DNA from: an uncultured Rhodospirillales bacterium
GTDB lineage: Bacteria; Pseudomonadota; Alphaproteobacteria; RF32; CAG-239
Assembly: GCA_902778645.1 (NCBI GenBank)
Contig: CACYYO010000011.1
Coordinates: 1-43,396 of the forward strand
Length of the DNA: 43,396 nt
Direction of reading: 5' to 3'
Below the pieces are notes generated by a model that worked only from the letters and a program-made list of their open reading frames with translations, searched no databases and was not told where the DNA came from. The position numbers and the translations under genes are program-made. Shown here piece by piece: positions 7,988 to 16,731 of the stretch. Position 1 is the first letter of the stretch. Each line of letters starts with the position of its first letter.

Positions 7988-8933
7988 CTTTTTCCTCCGG
8001 CCATATGAAGCCAAATTCTTTTTCTATCAAATCAATTATTCCTTGTTTATCGTATACAGACTTGCCCTGCCCCTGATTAACCCAGACGGAATGACCGCTA
8101 AACCCTTGCCAAGCGTGCTGATAATACTCTTTTCGATTGTCAAGCAGCGGATCATCAAATTTATACCCCAATTTTACGCCAAGGGCAAACCAATAAGCTG
8201 CCGTATCTGAATGCGGATACATATTTCCGAAAAAAGCACGGCTTTGCTCGGTTAAGGTGTTTGCCTTCGCCACATCGACCATGCAGCACCATTCATTAAT
8301 GCGGCACGCATAAGTGTATCCTTCTTTGGGATTAAAATCGTCCACTCTGGCAATTTCTTTACTTGGGGTCAGCGGCCAATGGGGAGAAGGATATCTTCCC
8401 TCAACAACATTTTTCCGATTGCAAAACGGCTTAAAATGACAGCGCCAACATTGCCCGAAATCTCCGACAATCGTCAATTCCGGGTTTTGCGCAAACCTCT
8501 CCAAATAAACTTTGACGACATTTTGCATAAATTTTACATCATCGTGCAAAATCAGCAAATATTTTTTATCTGTGTGCTCTAAGGCGTACTGATAGCGGAT
8601 ATCATAACGATTATGACCATACTCCGGACTAAAAAAACGATACCAGCGCTTGAGCTTAAATTTCCAATCCATATATGGCGGATAATAACCGCGAATATAA
8701 GCTTGTTTGATACCGATATTTTTGGTATTTTCACGCACATCAATCTTCCATGGGCTAAAGTACTCTTTAACTTGTGGAGATTTATATATTTCAAGAGCAC
8801 CATTACGCGAGCGGTCATCATTAATATAAACCGTATCAATCATGTCTCCGGCTGTTTTTTTTAGTGTCATCAGCGTATAAATCAATGATTCCGGCTTTTT
8901 GTACGAATTTATGGCGACATCAATTTTCATCAT
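7971..8933 (-). CDS. Glycosyltransferase-like protein (GT-A type)
   Basis: 320 residues. The N-terminus DVAINSYKKPESLIYTLMTL followed by VYINDDRS resembles the nucleotide-binding start of family 2 glycosyltransferases, and LLILHDDVKFM (His-Asp-Asp at 130-132) occupies the place of the metal-binding DxD motif. A Cys-rich insert (CWRCHFKPFC, near 163-172) is unusual. The start ATG overlaps the TGA of the upstream gene as ATGA, so translation is coupled. The second ATG immediately after is an equally possible start. Donor and acceptor cannot be read from the sequence. Confidence 0.7.
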   Translation of the reverse strand: MMKIDVAINSYKKPESLIYTLMTLKKTAGDMIDTVYINDDRSRNGALEIYKSPQVKEYFSPWKIDVRENTKNIGIKQAYIRGYYPPYMDWKFKLKRWYRFFSPEYGHNRYDIRYQYALEHTDKKYLLILHDDVKFMQNVVKVYLERFAQNPELTIVGDFGQCWRCHFKPFCNRKNVVEGRYPSPHWPLTPSKEIARVDDFNPKEGYTYACRINEWCCMVDVAKANTLTEQSRAFFGNMYPHSDTAAYWFALGVKLGYKFDDPLLDNRKEYYQHAWQGFSGHSVWVNQGQGKSVYDKQGIIDLIEKEFGFIWPEEKDEKEK

Positions 8934-9919
8934 AAAAAGACCTTTGCTAATTTATCATATCCCTTAAAAAACAGATGGCAGGCAATCGTCTTTCGGGCAC
9001 CCAGCAAATGCGGTTGCAAAGCTTTCTCTTGGTAAAGTTGAACGGCATATTCTCTGGCTTTGGTTAATGATGCTTTTCTCGTTTGCGAATTATTTAGGCG
9101 ACGCAAAGGTTGAGAGACAACCGACTTAAAAATAAAGCGGGTAATATAACGCTGTAAAATATCTTTTTCTTTTTTATTTTTTACTCTTGATGATTTGAGA
9201 AAATAGTCAGATAAAACTTTACCGGCATCTGCGTGAGATTTGATATATTTATCTGTAATACCGCGGTTCATTACCGAGGTTGAGCTGTCTCGATAGTATA
9301 AAAGCTGTGTATCGGTATGAATCAGGCTCATCGTGTGAAACATTACTTTAAGTGAAAATATCGTGTCTTCCGCCGGTTGAATTCCCGGGGGAAATTCTAT
9401 GCCGGCAATAGCATCCTTTTTATACAATCGGTTCCATACCAAAACGGAGCCGCCACGTTTGTTCTTAAAGTAGAAATTGAAGGGATTTTGATAGATCTGA
9501 TATTTAATGTCTTCTAAACGATACAATGGCGGATTTTGCAAAGAAAAGTTATCCGGCACTGTTTTATTGGTAAACTCAGCCACATCGTAGTTCCCTTTCT
9601 GAATCAGATAATAAAGCACTTCCAATGCTTGCGGGTGTAACATATCATCCTGATCAAGCAAAGCAATATAAGGAGCTTTTGCCTCTTTTATGCCGTGATT
9701 GCGCGCTACGGAACAACCACCATTTTTCTGATTAACGAGCCGAAATCGATGATCGTGCTCCTGAAACGATTTAACTATTTCTTCCGTTCTGTCTGTCGAC
9801 TCATCATTCACGCACAGAACTTCAAAATCCTGAAAGGTTTGCGCCGCAACGGAATTTAAGCACGGCCATAAATATTTTTCAGCATTATAGAGTGGAATAA
9901 TCAGTGAGATTTTAGGCAT
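8930..9919 (-). CDS. Family 2 glycosyltransferase
   Basis: 329 residues. The N-terminal GT-A domain shows SLIIPLYNAEKYL, VLCVNDESTD, a GGCSVARNHG turn and the metal-binding LLDQDD (89-92). The rest is a variable C-terminal region with basic helices and no transmembrane segment, so the enzyme is probably cytoplasmic or peripheral. It is the first gene of a three-gene minus-strand unit (glycosyltransferase, GT-like, acyltransferase) with overlapping reading frames. It probably adds a sugar to an envelope or capsular glycan. The ribosome site is weak. Confidence 0.9.
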   Translation of the reverse strand: MPKISLIIPLYNAEKYLWPCLNSVAAQTFQDFEVLCVNDESTDRTEEIVKSFQEHDHRFRLVNQKNGGCSVARNHGIKEAKAPYIALLDQDDMLHPQALEVLYYLIQKGNYDVAEFTNKTVPDNFSLQNPPLYRLEDIKYQIYQNPFNFYFKNKRGGSVLVWNRLYKKDAIAGIEFPPGIQPAEDTIFSLKVMFHTMSLIHTDTQLLYYRDSSTSVMNRGITDKYIKSHADAGKVLSDYFLKSSRVKNKKEKDILQRYITRFIFKSVVSQPLRRLNNSQTRKASLTKAREYAVQLYQEKALQPHLLGARKTIACHLFFKGYDKLAKVFL

Positions 9920-10039
9920 TATTGATCTTTCAAAACATTTATATTTGTTCCTTTATAGCCTGAATCATACGTTTTTGCAACAGCTTTAAACGGTTTATTA
10001 AATATCCTTGCATATTCTGAGAGGGAGATGGAGGTTAAT

Positions 10040-11101
10040 ATGATGAGGCCAATCAAAGCTGCTTTTATTTCTATTCAAGGTAAAAAGCTGACAGATGAGG
10101 AAAAATATTTAATAGAAAAAGAAAATCCTCTCGGTGTTGCTTTATTTGCGAGTAATATTTCCACTCCTTCTATGTTAAAGAGACTTACACAAGGTATCAA
10201 AGAAGCTGCAGGACGCTCCGATATTTTGGTTGCTACCGATCAGGAAGGCGGGCGTGTGTGCCGGTTGCAACCGCCTTATTTTAGGAATTATTTGGCCCAG
10301 GCTGCTATCGGTCATTTAAGCAGTAAAGCTGCTTGTGTTGTCGCCGCTTTACAAGCATACCTGATTTCTCATGATTTTCATAAAGTCGGTATTAATTGTA
10401 ATTTCGCCCCGACTTTAGATGTTGCAACCCCCAAAATTACACCGGCTCTTAAAAGTCGCTGTTTTTCACGTGATGAAAAAATAGTAGCCAATTTGGGAAA
10501 TGCCATGTTTGAGACTTATAATGCCTGTTCAATTCTGCCCTGTATTAAACATTTGCCGGGGCACAGCGGTGCTGAAAACGACCCTCATTTGCGCCTCTCT
10601 AAGGTGAGAAAAATCTACCCGCGTTATCTTTATCCGTTTGAAAAGATTGCTCCCAAAGCGCTTATGGCTATGACCGCCCACATCGTATTGCAGGAATTTG
10701 ATACTCTTCCGATTACGATGTCAGCTCGTGCTATTCAAAATTTGATTCGTGAACGATTTGATTTTAAGGGAATTTTGGTGTCAGATGCCTTGGAGATGAA
10801 GGCCTTACCCGGAAATTTAACTGAAAAGACGATTGCGGCTCGTCATGCCGGGTGTGATGCGGTTTGCTACTGTCGCGGTGATACGGATGGTGTGCAAGAA
10901 GTTCTTGATCATTGCGGTTATTTATCAGATACTGCCTTAGCTGTTCAGCAGAAAATATCTTCCCTCATTGCAAAAAAATTTGTGCCTGATAATATTGTGG
11001 CCAAAGCCAGAGATTATTACCATTTGGCACAATACGCACCAACAATTAAAGAAGACTATGATGCTGTTGAAGTCCTGAATTTGCTTTATGCCAAGAAGTA
11101 A
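10040..11101 (+). CDS. nagZ: Beta-N-acetylhexosaminidase, NagZ-like (GH3)
   Basis: 353 residues. Glycoside hydrolase family 3 core: TDQEGGRVCRL (66-76), NFAPTLDV, KHLPGHSGAENDPH (170-183, with the D181/H183 general acid-base pair) and the nucleophile D249 in VSDALEMKAL. NagZ removes GlcNAc from muropeptides during cytoplasmic cell-wall recycling. No signal peptide is seen, which agrees. I chose ATG 10040 because GGAGG lies five bases upstream; ATG 10028 overlaps that site. The usual alphaproteobacterial neighbours scpA/scpB are absent, although SPOR and TatA-like genes lie about 11 kb away. Confidence 0.9.
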   Translation: MMRPIKAAFISIQGKKLTDEEKYLIEKENPLGVALFASNISTPSMLKRLTQGIKEAAGRSDILVATDQEGGRVCRLQPPYFRNYLAQAAIGHLSSKAACVVAALQAYLISHDFHKVGINCNFAPTLDVATPKITPALKSRCFSRDEKIVANLGNAMFETYNACSILPCIKHLPGHSGAENDPHLRLSKVRKIYPRYLYPFEKIAPKALMAMTAHIVLQEFDTLPITMSARAIQNLIRERFDFKGILVSDALEMKALPGNLTEKTIAARHAGCDAVCYCRGDTDGVQEVLDHCGYLSDTALAVQQKISSLIAKKFVPDNIVAKARDYYHLAQYAPTIKEDYDAVEVLNLLYAKK

Positions 11102-11106
11102 TTGTT

Positions 11107-11538
11107 TTAATTAAATTTTTGCGCAAATTTATATTTATCCATTTTATTAATTTTATTGACTGCCGGATTTTCCAAGAGCATCGGCAGTTCAACCGTTCTG
11201 AACACGCTGCGTGCATCTGCCTTGTCAACAAATGCCGTTACATCCCCTTTAATTCCCTTGATGAAGCGGCGTGAAGCAACTGCCCAAATGTGCGCCACCT
11301 CTTCTGCGGAAAGGCCTACTTCATGGTATCCTATCCCCAATTCAACCAATTTTTTACCGCAAACCGTATCCTCTATCATCTTAGCTTTAGGGTGCGCCTT
11401 AACATACGCAAACGCCTTATCGCGATTTTCGGTAGTCGGTAAAAAACTGATACTATACAAAACAACCGAATTTTTAGGTGTGGCGACATCGTATGATCCC
11501 GCCACATCCAAAGCCTCCTGATATAACATTTGGTTCAT
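11107..11538 (-). CDS. Unknown protein abutting clpB
   Basis: 143 residues, soluble. The ATG immediately follows the clpB stop with no spacer, and the only purine-rich site (AAAGGAAAC) lies inside clpB about 13 bases upstream, so translation is probably coupled to clpB. No known domain was recognised. Visible elements are a central helix AEEVAHIWAVASRRFIKG and one cysteine (TVCGKK). Its position suggests coexpression with the ClpB disaggregase. It converges with nagZ, with only five bases between the stops. Confidence 0.65.
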   Translation of the reverse strand: MNQMLYQEALDVAGSYDVATPKNSVVLYSISFLPTTENRDKAFAYVKAHPKAKMIEDTVCGKKLVELGIGYHEVGLSAEEVAHIWAVASRRFIKGIKGDVTAFVDKADARSVFRTVELPMLLENPAVNKINKMDKYKFAQKFN

Positions 11539-14121
11539 TTACGCATGTTTCCTTTTAACTACATCCAAACTACCGTTACTAACAATTACATCCGCCGTTT
11601 CATTGTCTGCAATTTCACCATCCAAAATTTTGAGTGCCAATTTATTTTCAAGTTGCGTTTTCAACAATCTTTTAAGCGGACGAGCTCCGTAGACCGGATC
11701 ATAACCATTATTAACGATCCAAACAAATGCTGCATCATTAACGTTAATCGTAATATGGCGATCAGCCAGTCGTTTTTCAATGCCCTTTATTTGGATTTTT
11801 GCAATATCTTTAATATTATTTTTATCCAAACGATGGAACAATGTTATCTCGTCTATACGGTTAATAAATTCAGGTCGGAATGAAGCTTTTACGATATCCA
11901 TGACCTTGGCACGAATTTGTTTGCTGTCATCCTGACCGACGGCATTGGCCAGAATCTCAGATCCCAAGTTCGACGTCATAATAATCAGCGTATTCTTAAA
12001 ATCGACCGTCCGCCCCTTACCATCGGTTAAGCGCCCATCATCCAAAACTTGCAGTAAAATATTAAAGATATCAGGATGCGCTTTTTCTACCTCATCAAAC
12101 AAAATGACCTGATAAGGACGACGGCGAACAGCCTCGGTTAAAAGCCCGCCCTCTTCATAACCGACATAGCCCGGAGGGGAGCCGATTAAACGCGCAACGG
12201 CATGCTTTTCCATGTATTCAGACATATCTATTCTGAGAATGGCGCTTTCATCATTAAACAAAAACTCTGCCACAGCTTTACTCAATTCGGTTTTACCGAC
12301 ACCGGTCGGTCCCAGAAACAAAAATGAACCTATCGGTTGTCGGGCATCGTTAATTCCGGCACGTGAACGGCGAACTGCATTTGCAACAGCAGCGATTGCA
12401 TCCTTTTGCCCAATGACACGCTTTGCCAAAAATTCCTCCATATGGACGAGTTTTTCTCGTTCTCCTTCGAGCATTTTATCGACCGGAATACCTGTCCACT
12501 TTGAGACAACAGCGGCAATATTTTCAGCCGTAACGTTTTCGCGAACCTGACTATTTTTTGCTGATTGTTCTTCAATAGCCTTAATTTTATTTTCCAGTTC
12601 CGGAATAATGCCATATTGCAACTTTCCGGCTTGTTCGTATTTTCCTTCTCGCTGAGCAATTGCAGCCTCTATCTTGGCTTTATCCAACTGATCTTTCAGA
12701 CTTGTTAAATCAGCCAAGCCTTGGCGCGTTTCTTTCCATTTATCGCCTAAACTCTTGGCTTTTACTTCAAGACCGGAAATTTCATAATTAATTTGTTGTA
12801 AGCGCGATTTTGACGCCTCATCGGTCTCTTTTTTCAGCGCCTCACGCTCGATTTTGAGTTGCATCAGTTTTCTATCTAATTCATCAAGTTCTTCCGGCTT
12901 AGAATCAATTGCCATACGCAGACCACTTGCCGCCTCATCCATCAAGTCAATCGCTTTGTCAGGTAAAAATCTGTCGCTGATATAACGGTTAGATAATGTT
13001 GCAGCAGCAATCAAAGCACTGTCTGAAATTTTAACCCCGTGATGTAGTTCAAACTTGTCTTTTATGCCACGTAAAATTGAAATTGTTTCTTCAACGCTCG
13101 GTTCTTCTACATAAACCGGTTGAAAACGTCTTGCTAAAGCTGCATCTTTTTCGACATATTTTTGGTATTCATTTAAGGTCGTTGCCCCCAAACAATGGAG
13201 AACTCCTCGAGCCAACGCCGGCTTCAGCAAATTAGAGGCATCCATTGAGCCTTCACCGGCTCCGGCACCGACAATCGTGTGCATCTCATCAATAAAGAGA
13301 ATTATGTTTCCGTCAGCAGCTTCAACATCTTTTAAGACAGCTTTTAATCTTTCTTCAAACTCACCACGGTATTTTGCGCCGGCAATTAAAGCTCCCATAT
13401 CTAAAGACAGCAGTCTTTTATCTTTTAGGCTTTCCGGGACATCATTATTAACAATACGCAAGGCCAGTCCCTCAACAATGGCTGTTTTACCGACCCCCGG
13501 CTCTCCGATAAGAACCGGATTGTTTTTGGTTCGGCGTGATAAGACTTGAATGGTACGCCTGATTTCATGCTCTCTACCAATGACAGGGTCCAGCTTGCCG
13601 TCACGGGCGCGGGCCGTTACATCAATCGTAAATTTCTTCAGGGCTTCAAAATTATCTTCGGCGCTTTCACTATCGGCAACACGACCTTTCCGAAATTCAT
13701 CAATTGCCTGATCTAATTTTGATATCTGCACACCGCTTTGTTTCAGAATTTCTGCTGCCGGGCTCGGTTCTTTTGCCAGAGCTTGTAAAATGCGCTCCAA
13801 TGTGACAAAGCTGTCCCCGTTTTGGGTAGCTAAATTTTCAGCTTCGGTCATAACCCGAGAAAAATCTTGCGACATTAAACTTTGCACTGTTGCGCCGCTT
13901 ACCGACGGAATTTTACGGAGGGCTTCATCCGTACGACGATTTAGGTCATCCGTACGTCCACCTGCTTTTTCGAGCAACTCCATGACAGACGGCTCGTTAT
14001 CCTTAAGCATTACCTTAAGAATATGCTCCGGTGAAATGTATTGGTGTTTTAACGATGATGCCAAGCTGACAACATCTTGTACCAGTGTCTTTGAACGATT
14101 TGTTAATTTATCAAAATTCAT
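11539..14121 (-). CDS. clpB: ATP-dependent disaggregase ClpB
   Basis: 860 residues, standard length. Order: Clp N domain (1-145), first AAA+ module with Walker A GEPGVGKT (206-213) and Walker B ILFIDE, coiled-coil middle domain (about 405-525) that separates ClpB from ClpA/ClpC, then a second AAA+ module with GPTGVGKT (604-611) and RIDMSEYME. ClpB extracts aggregated proteins together with DnaK. The gene follows rpoH, prmC and DUF4167 on the same strand. Its leader carries a hairpin over the ribosome site (see the 14127 entry), a plausible temperature control. A 143-aa unknown gene follows without a gap. Confidence 0.98.
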   Translation of the reverse strand: MNFDKLTNRSKTLVQDVVSLASSLKHQYISPEHILKVMLKDNEPSVMELLEKAGGRTDDLNRRTDEALRKIPSVSGATVQSLMSQDFSRVMTEAENLATQNGDSFVTLERILQALAKEPSPAAEILKQSGVQISKLDQAIDEFRKGRVADSESAEDNFEALKKFTIDVTARARDGKLDPVIGREHEIRRTIQVLSRRTKNNPVLIGEPGVGKTAIVEGLALRIVNNDVPESLKDKRLLSLDMGALIAGAKYRGEFEERLKAVLKDVEAADGNIILFIDEMHTIVGAGAGEGSMDASNLLKPALARGVLHCLGATTLNEYQKYVEKDAALARRFQPVYVEEPSVEETISILRGIKDKFELHHGVKISDSALIAAATLSNRYISDRFLPDKAIDLMDEAASGLRMAIDSKPEELDELDRKLMQLKIEREALKKETDEASKSRLQQINYEISGLEVKAKSLGDKWKETRQGLADLTSLKDQLDKAKIEAAIAQREGKYEQAGKLQYGIIPELENKIKAIEEQSAKNSQVRENVTAENIAAVVSKWTGIPVDKMLEGEREKLVHMEEFLAKRVIGQKDAIAAVANAVRRSRAGINDARQPIGSFLFLGPTGVGKTELSKAVAEFLFNDESAILRIDMSEYMEKHAVARLIGSPPGYVGYEEGGLLTEAVRRRPYQVILFDEVEKAHPDIFNILLQVLDDGRLTDGKGRTVDFKNTLIIMTSNLGSEILANAVGQDDSKQIRAKVMDIVKASFRPEFINRIDEITLFHRLDKNNIKDIAKIQIKGIEKRLADRHITINVNDAAFVWIVNNGYDPVYGARPLKRLLKTQLENKLALKILDGEIADNETADVIVSNGSLDVVKRKHA

Positions 14122-14126
14122 ATTAC

Positions 14127-14162
14127 CACCTCTCTTTATTATTATGTAGGTATAAAGAGGTG
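14127..14162 (-). promoter_or_regulatory. Hairpin hiding the clpB Shine-Dalgarno (candidate RNA thermometer)
   Basis: In the minus-strand transcript CACCUCUUUAU (complement of 14152-14162) pairs with AUAAAGAGAGGUG (complement of 14127-14139). There are seven contiguous pairs, then a single bulged G, two A-U pairs, another bulge and two more pairs, with a 12-base loop. The right arm contains GAGG, the Shine-Dalgarno of clpB, ending seven bases before the AUG at 14121. A bulged, A-U-rich stem over a heat-shock gene's ribosome site is the design of known RNA thermometers. The base pairing is seen; the thermometer role is inferred. Confidence 0.5.
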
Positions 14163-14199
14163 TTTAAATCAAGAGGATAAGAAAATTTATTTATTGATT

Positions 14200-14718
14200 T
14201 TACTCGGCAACGGCTTGGCGGCGACGATAAACACGCTTTGGTTTACGAACCGTTTCTTCATTAGCTACCGGTGTTTCAACAGCGGTTTCTGCCTCTGTAT
14301 GCGGGACCTCAACCACTGTAAATGATTTCTTTTCCGGTTGCTGCAACAATTCTGTGACAGGTTTTGTTTCTCCTGCTAATTCGGAAACTTCCGGCTCCGT
14401 CTCACCCTCTGATGCACCGGCAATATTTTCGGTAACATTCTGAACTTGTTGCATGTATTGCTGGCGATTTTGATTCTTCTTCTCATTTATTTCCGTCACA
14501 ATCTTGCGATAATGCTCTGCGTATTGGCGGAAAGTCTCTGCCATAACATAGTCATTGTTACCGGAGGCGTCTTTAGCCAAGTCATTATAGCGTTTAATCA
14601 GTTCTAATGCCGTGCCATTAACCTTACCGGCAGGACTTGTACTGTCAAACTTATAATTCAAGGAATATATTTGGTTATTACTATTGTTGTTTCTATATTT
14701 ATTATTGATTCTTTTCAT
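14200..14718 (-). CDS. DUF4167 domain protein
   Basis: 172 residues. The N-terminal domain NNNSNNQIYSLNYKFDSTSP, then GTALELIKRYNDLAKDA and the motif DYVMAETFRQYAEHYRKIV, matches DUF4167, a small alphaproteobacterial family with an Asn/Arg-rich start. The C-terminal half is acidic low complexity and ends in the basic RKPKRVYRRRQ, suggesting nucleic-acid contact. The position between prmC and clpB is conserved in alphaproteobacteria and supports the assignment. No Shine-Dalgarno is seen; a TATAAT sits four bases before the ATG. Molecular function is unknown. Confidence 0.9.
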   Translation of the reverse strand: MKRINNKYRNNNSNNQIYSLNYKFDSTSPAGKVNGTALELIKRYNDLAKDASGNNDYVMAETFRQYAEHYRKIVTEINEKKNQNRQQYMQQVQNVTENIAGASEGETEPEVSELAGETKPVTELLQQPEKKSFTVVEVPHTEAETAVETPVANEETVRKPKRVYRRRQAVAE

Positions 14719-14798
14719 GCAATTATACCAATGTTATATAACAAAAAAAACTCATGAATAGTTTTATTCATCATAGATTAAAAAAATTTACGGAAATA

Positions 14799-14836
14799 CA
14801 AATAAGCTCTCTTTCCTTTTCGGGAGGCTTTATTTG
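14799..14836 (-). terminator. Imperfect hairpin between prmC and DUF4167
   Basis: CAAATAA (14799-14805) pairs with TTATTTG (14830-14836), extended inward by GC/GC with a bulge and a Cys-codon-free CT-rich loop. On the minus strand it follows the prmC stop by about 30 bases and is succeeded by a broken T-rich tract. It may be a weak terminator or attenuator before DUF4167. Confidence 0.3.
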
Positions 14837-14866
14837 CACTATACAGATAAATTTATGAAATGCAAC

Positions 14867-15709
14867 CTATTTTTTCAGAATTATGCACCTGTCAATTCCT
14901 TGCAAATCAGCGACGATTTCTATCAGGGTCAGTCCGTTGGCAACAAACATTTCCGCAACTTGCTGCGCTTGATTGATACCGCATTCTAATAATATAGTTC
15001 CCTCTTCCGCCAACAGCAGTGGTGCTACTTCTGACAAACGACGATAGGAGGTCAATCCATCCCTGCCGCCGGATAAAGCCGCTAAAGGATCATGGTCTTT
15101 CACCTCCGCAGCCAGTTCAGTGATATCAGCCTCCGGAATATAGGGCGGATTACTGACAATCAACTCAAAGGGATGTGAAAATTGATTGATAAAGTTTTCT
15201 TCAAACCAACTGGTATTGAGCCATGAAACACGATTGTTTACACCAAGTTGTTGGGCGTTTTGTCGCGCAACGTTCAGAGCCGCCGCAGAAATATCAACAC
15301 TGACACCGGTCGCTTGCTCATTTTCTTTCAACAAGCTCAGTAAAATACAGCCGCTTCCGGTTCCTAAATCCAGAATCTGAATTTTGCGTTGGTTGCTTAT
15401 TTGAACGGCCTTCTCTACTAAAATTTCCGTGTCCGGACGCGGTGATAAAACATCTTCATTTACAACAAAGTCATATTTATAAAATCCCTTGCGACCTATT
15501 AATTTATCCAACGGATAATGTTTTTCAATACGCTTGGATAATAATTCTCGTAAAGTTTTTTCTTGGCTCTGTGTGAGTGAAGTTTGCAGTATAGACGTGT
15601 CATTCTCATTTTTGTGCAAAACATGCGCCAGCAATAACCGTGCTTCCAGACGCGGAGACGGAATCTTTGCCTTTACCAGATTTTGAATGATCGTTTCATA
15701 AACCGTCAT
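14867..15709 (-). CDS. prmC: Release factor glutamine methyltransferase PrmC
   Basis: 280 residues. A helical N-terminal domain (1-75) precedes a class I SAM methyltransferase with motif I LDLGTGSGCI (114-122) and the catalytic NPPY (187-190), which is specific for N5-glutamine methylation. PrmC methylates the GGQ glutamine of RF1 and RF2, improving termination. The ATG lies five bases after the rpoH stop, and the ribosome site is poor, so it is probably cotranscribed and coupled. prfA, its frequent partner, is absent here. Confidence 0.95.
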   Translation of the reverse strand: MTVYETIIQNLVKAKIPSPRLEARLLLAHVLHKNENDTSILQTSLTQSQEKTLRELLSKRIEKHYPLDKLIGRKGFYKYDFVVNEDVLSPRPDTEILVEKAVQISNQRKIQILDLGTGSGCILLSLLKENEQATGVSVDISAAALNVARQNAQQLGVNNRVSWLNTSWFEENFINQFSHPFELIVSNPPYIPEADITELAAEVKDHDPLAALSGGRDGLTSYRRLSEVAPLLLAEEGTILLECGINQAQQVAEMFVANGLTLIEIVADLQGIDRCIILKK

Positions 15710-15714
15710 ATGTT

Positions 15715-16617
15715 TTATGCGGCTTCCCGAGCCATTTCTGACTTAACCAAGCCGGATAAATTTTCAAATGCTTTTTTTTCTATCTGACGAATACGTTCCC
15801 GGCTGACCTCAAATTTTGCACCGAGTTCTTCTAAGGTCATCGGCGTTTCAGTCAGCATTCTGTTTTTGATAATATATTGTTCACGCTCGCTGAGTTTCGC
15901 CAAGCATTTATTCAGCACTTTTTGTTTATAGGCATTTTCCTGACGAACTGCTAATTTTTGCTCAATATTTTCACGTGCATCAACCAGCAGATTCATACGT
16001 TCTTGCCCTTGGTCATCTCCAATTTCGACATTAAGAGAAGTGTCAGCATGCAGGCGTTGATCCATTTCGACAACGTCCTTTTCATCGACAACCAATTCTT
16101 TGGCTATGGATTTGACATTTTCGGGCGACAAAGCTGTATTTTCATAAATTCCCAAACGGGCTTTAATTTTGCTTAAGTTATAGAAAAGCTTTTTTTGAGC
16201 AGCCACGGTCCCAATTTTGACCAGGGACCAAGAACGCAAAATAAAATCATTAATTGCAGCACGAATCCACCAGATGGCATATGTTGACAAGCGGACCTTT
16301 TTGCTTAAATCAAATTTTTTGACAGCTTGCATCAGACCGATATTTGCTTCCGATACCAAATCTGCCAGAGGTAAACCGTAACTACGATATGTCAGAGCTA
16401 TTTTGGCTGCCAAGCGCAAATGTGAGGTAATTAATTTTTGCGCAGCTTGCAAATTGCCTTTCTGCTTAAACTCAACCAGTAAATTTTGCTCTTCCGTTTC
16501 ACTCAGAATCGGAAACCTTTTTATTTTTTCAAAATATGCAACTAAGCCATTACCGTCAATGACGGCAGGTAAATTATTTTTATTTTCTAAAATGACTAAG
16601 TTATTACTTTGATTCAT
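15715..16617 (-). CDS. rpoH: RNA polymerase sigma-32 (heat-shock sigma factor)
   Basis: 300 residues. Sigma region 2 (TYRSYGLPLADLVSEANIG and STYAIWWIRAAI), the RpoH box QKKLFYNLS (141-149, usually QRKLFFNLR), and region 4 helix-turn-helix LEELGAKFEVSRERIRQIE. The RpoH box separates it from RpoD and stationary-phase sigmas. It directs RNA polymerase to heat-shock promoters and is normally controlled by DnaK and FtsH. GAAGG precedes the ATG. It has a good promoter of its own (16686-16714) and leads into prmC and, further on, clpB, a likely member of its regulon. Confidence 0.95.
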   Translation of the reverse strand: MNQSNNLVILENKNNLPAVIDGNGLVAYFEKIKRFPILSETEEQNLLVEFKQKGNLQAAQKLITSHLRLAAKIALTYRSYGLPLADLVSEANIGLMQAVKKFDLSKKVRLSTYAIWWIRAAINDFILRSWSLVKIGTVAAQKKLFYNLSKIKARLGIYENTALSPENVKSIAKELVVDEKDVVEMDQRLHADTSLNVEIGDDQGQERMNLLVDARENIEQKLAVRQENAYKQKVLNKCLAKLSEREQYIIKNRMLTETPMTLEELGAKFEVSRERIRQIEKKAFENLSGLVKSEMAREAA

Positions 16618-16685
16618 TAATATTACCTTCTTTCATCCGTAAATGATTGGCATAATGCTTTTATATCTTTTTCAACCAAGGGTGT

Positions 16686-16714
16686 ATCATATTACAAATT
16701 TTGCACCTTTGCAA
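16686..16714 (-). promoter_or_regulatory. Promoter of rpoH
   Basis: On the minus strand TTGCAA (16709-16714) and TATGAT (16686-16691) are spaced by 17 bases, about 70 bases upstream of the rpoH ATG. An imperfect inverted repeat (AAATTTT...AAAATTT, about 16694-16728) overlaps the -35 and could also end the upstream transcript. Confidence 0.65.
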
Positions 16715-16731
16715 GGGGGTGGGGAAAATTT

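Noticed and set aside
12212-12550. Plus-strand open frames inside clpB
   Set aside because: They are shadows of the strongly conserved ClpB frame, with no ribosome site or family resemblance.
16618-16685. RNA thermometer in the rpoH leader
   Set aside because: Only four-base complementarity to the GAAGG ribosome site could be found; too weak to claim.
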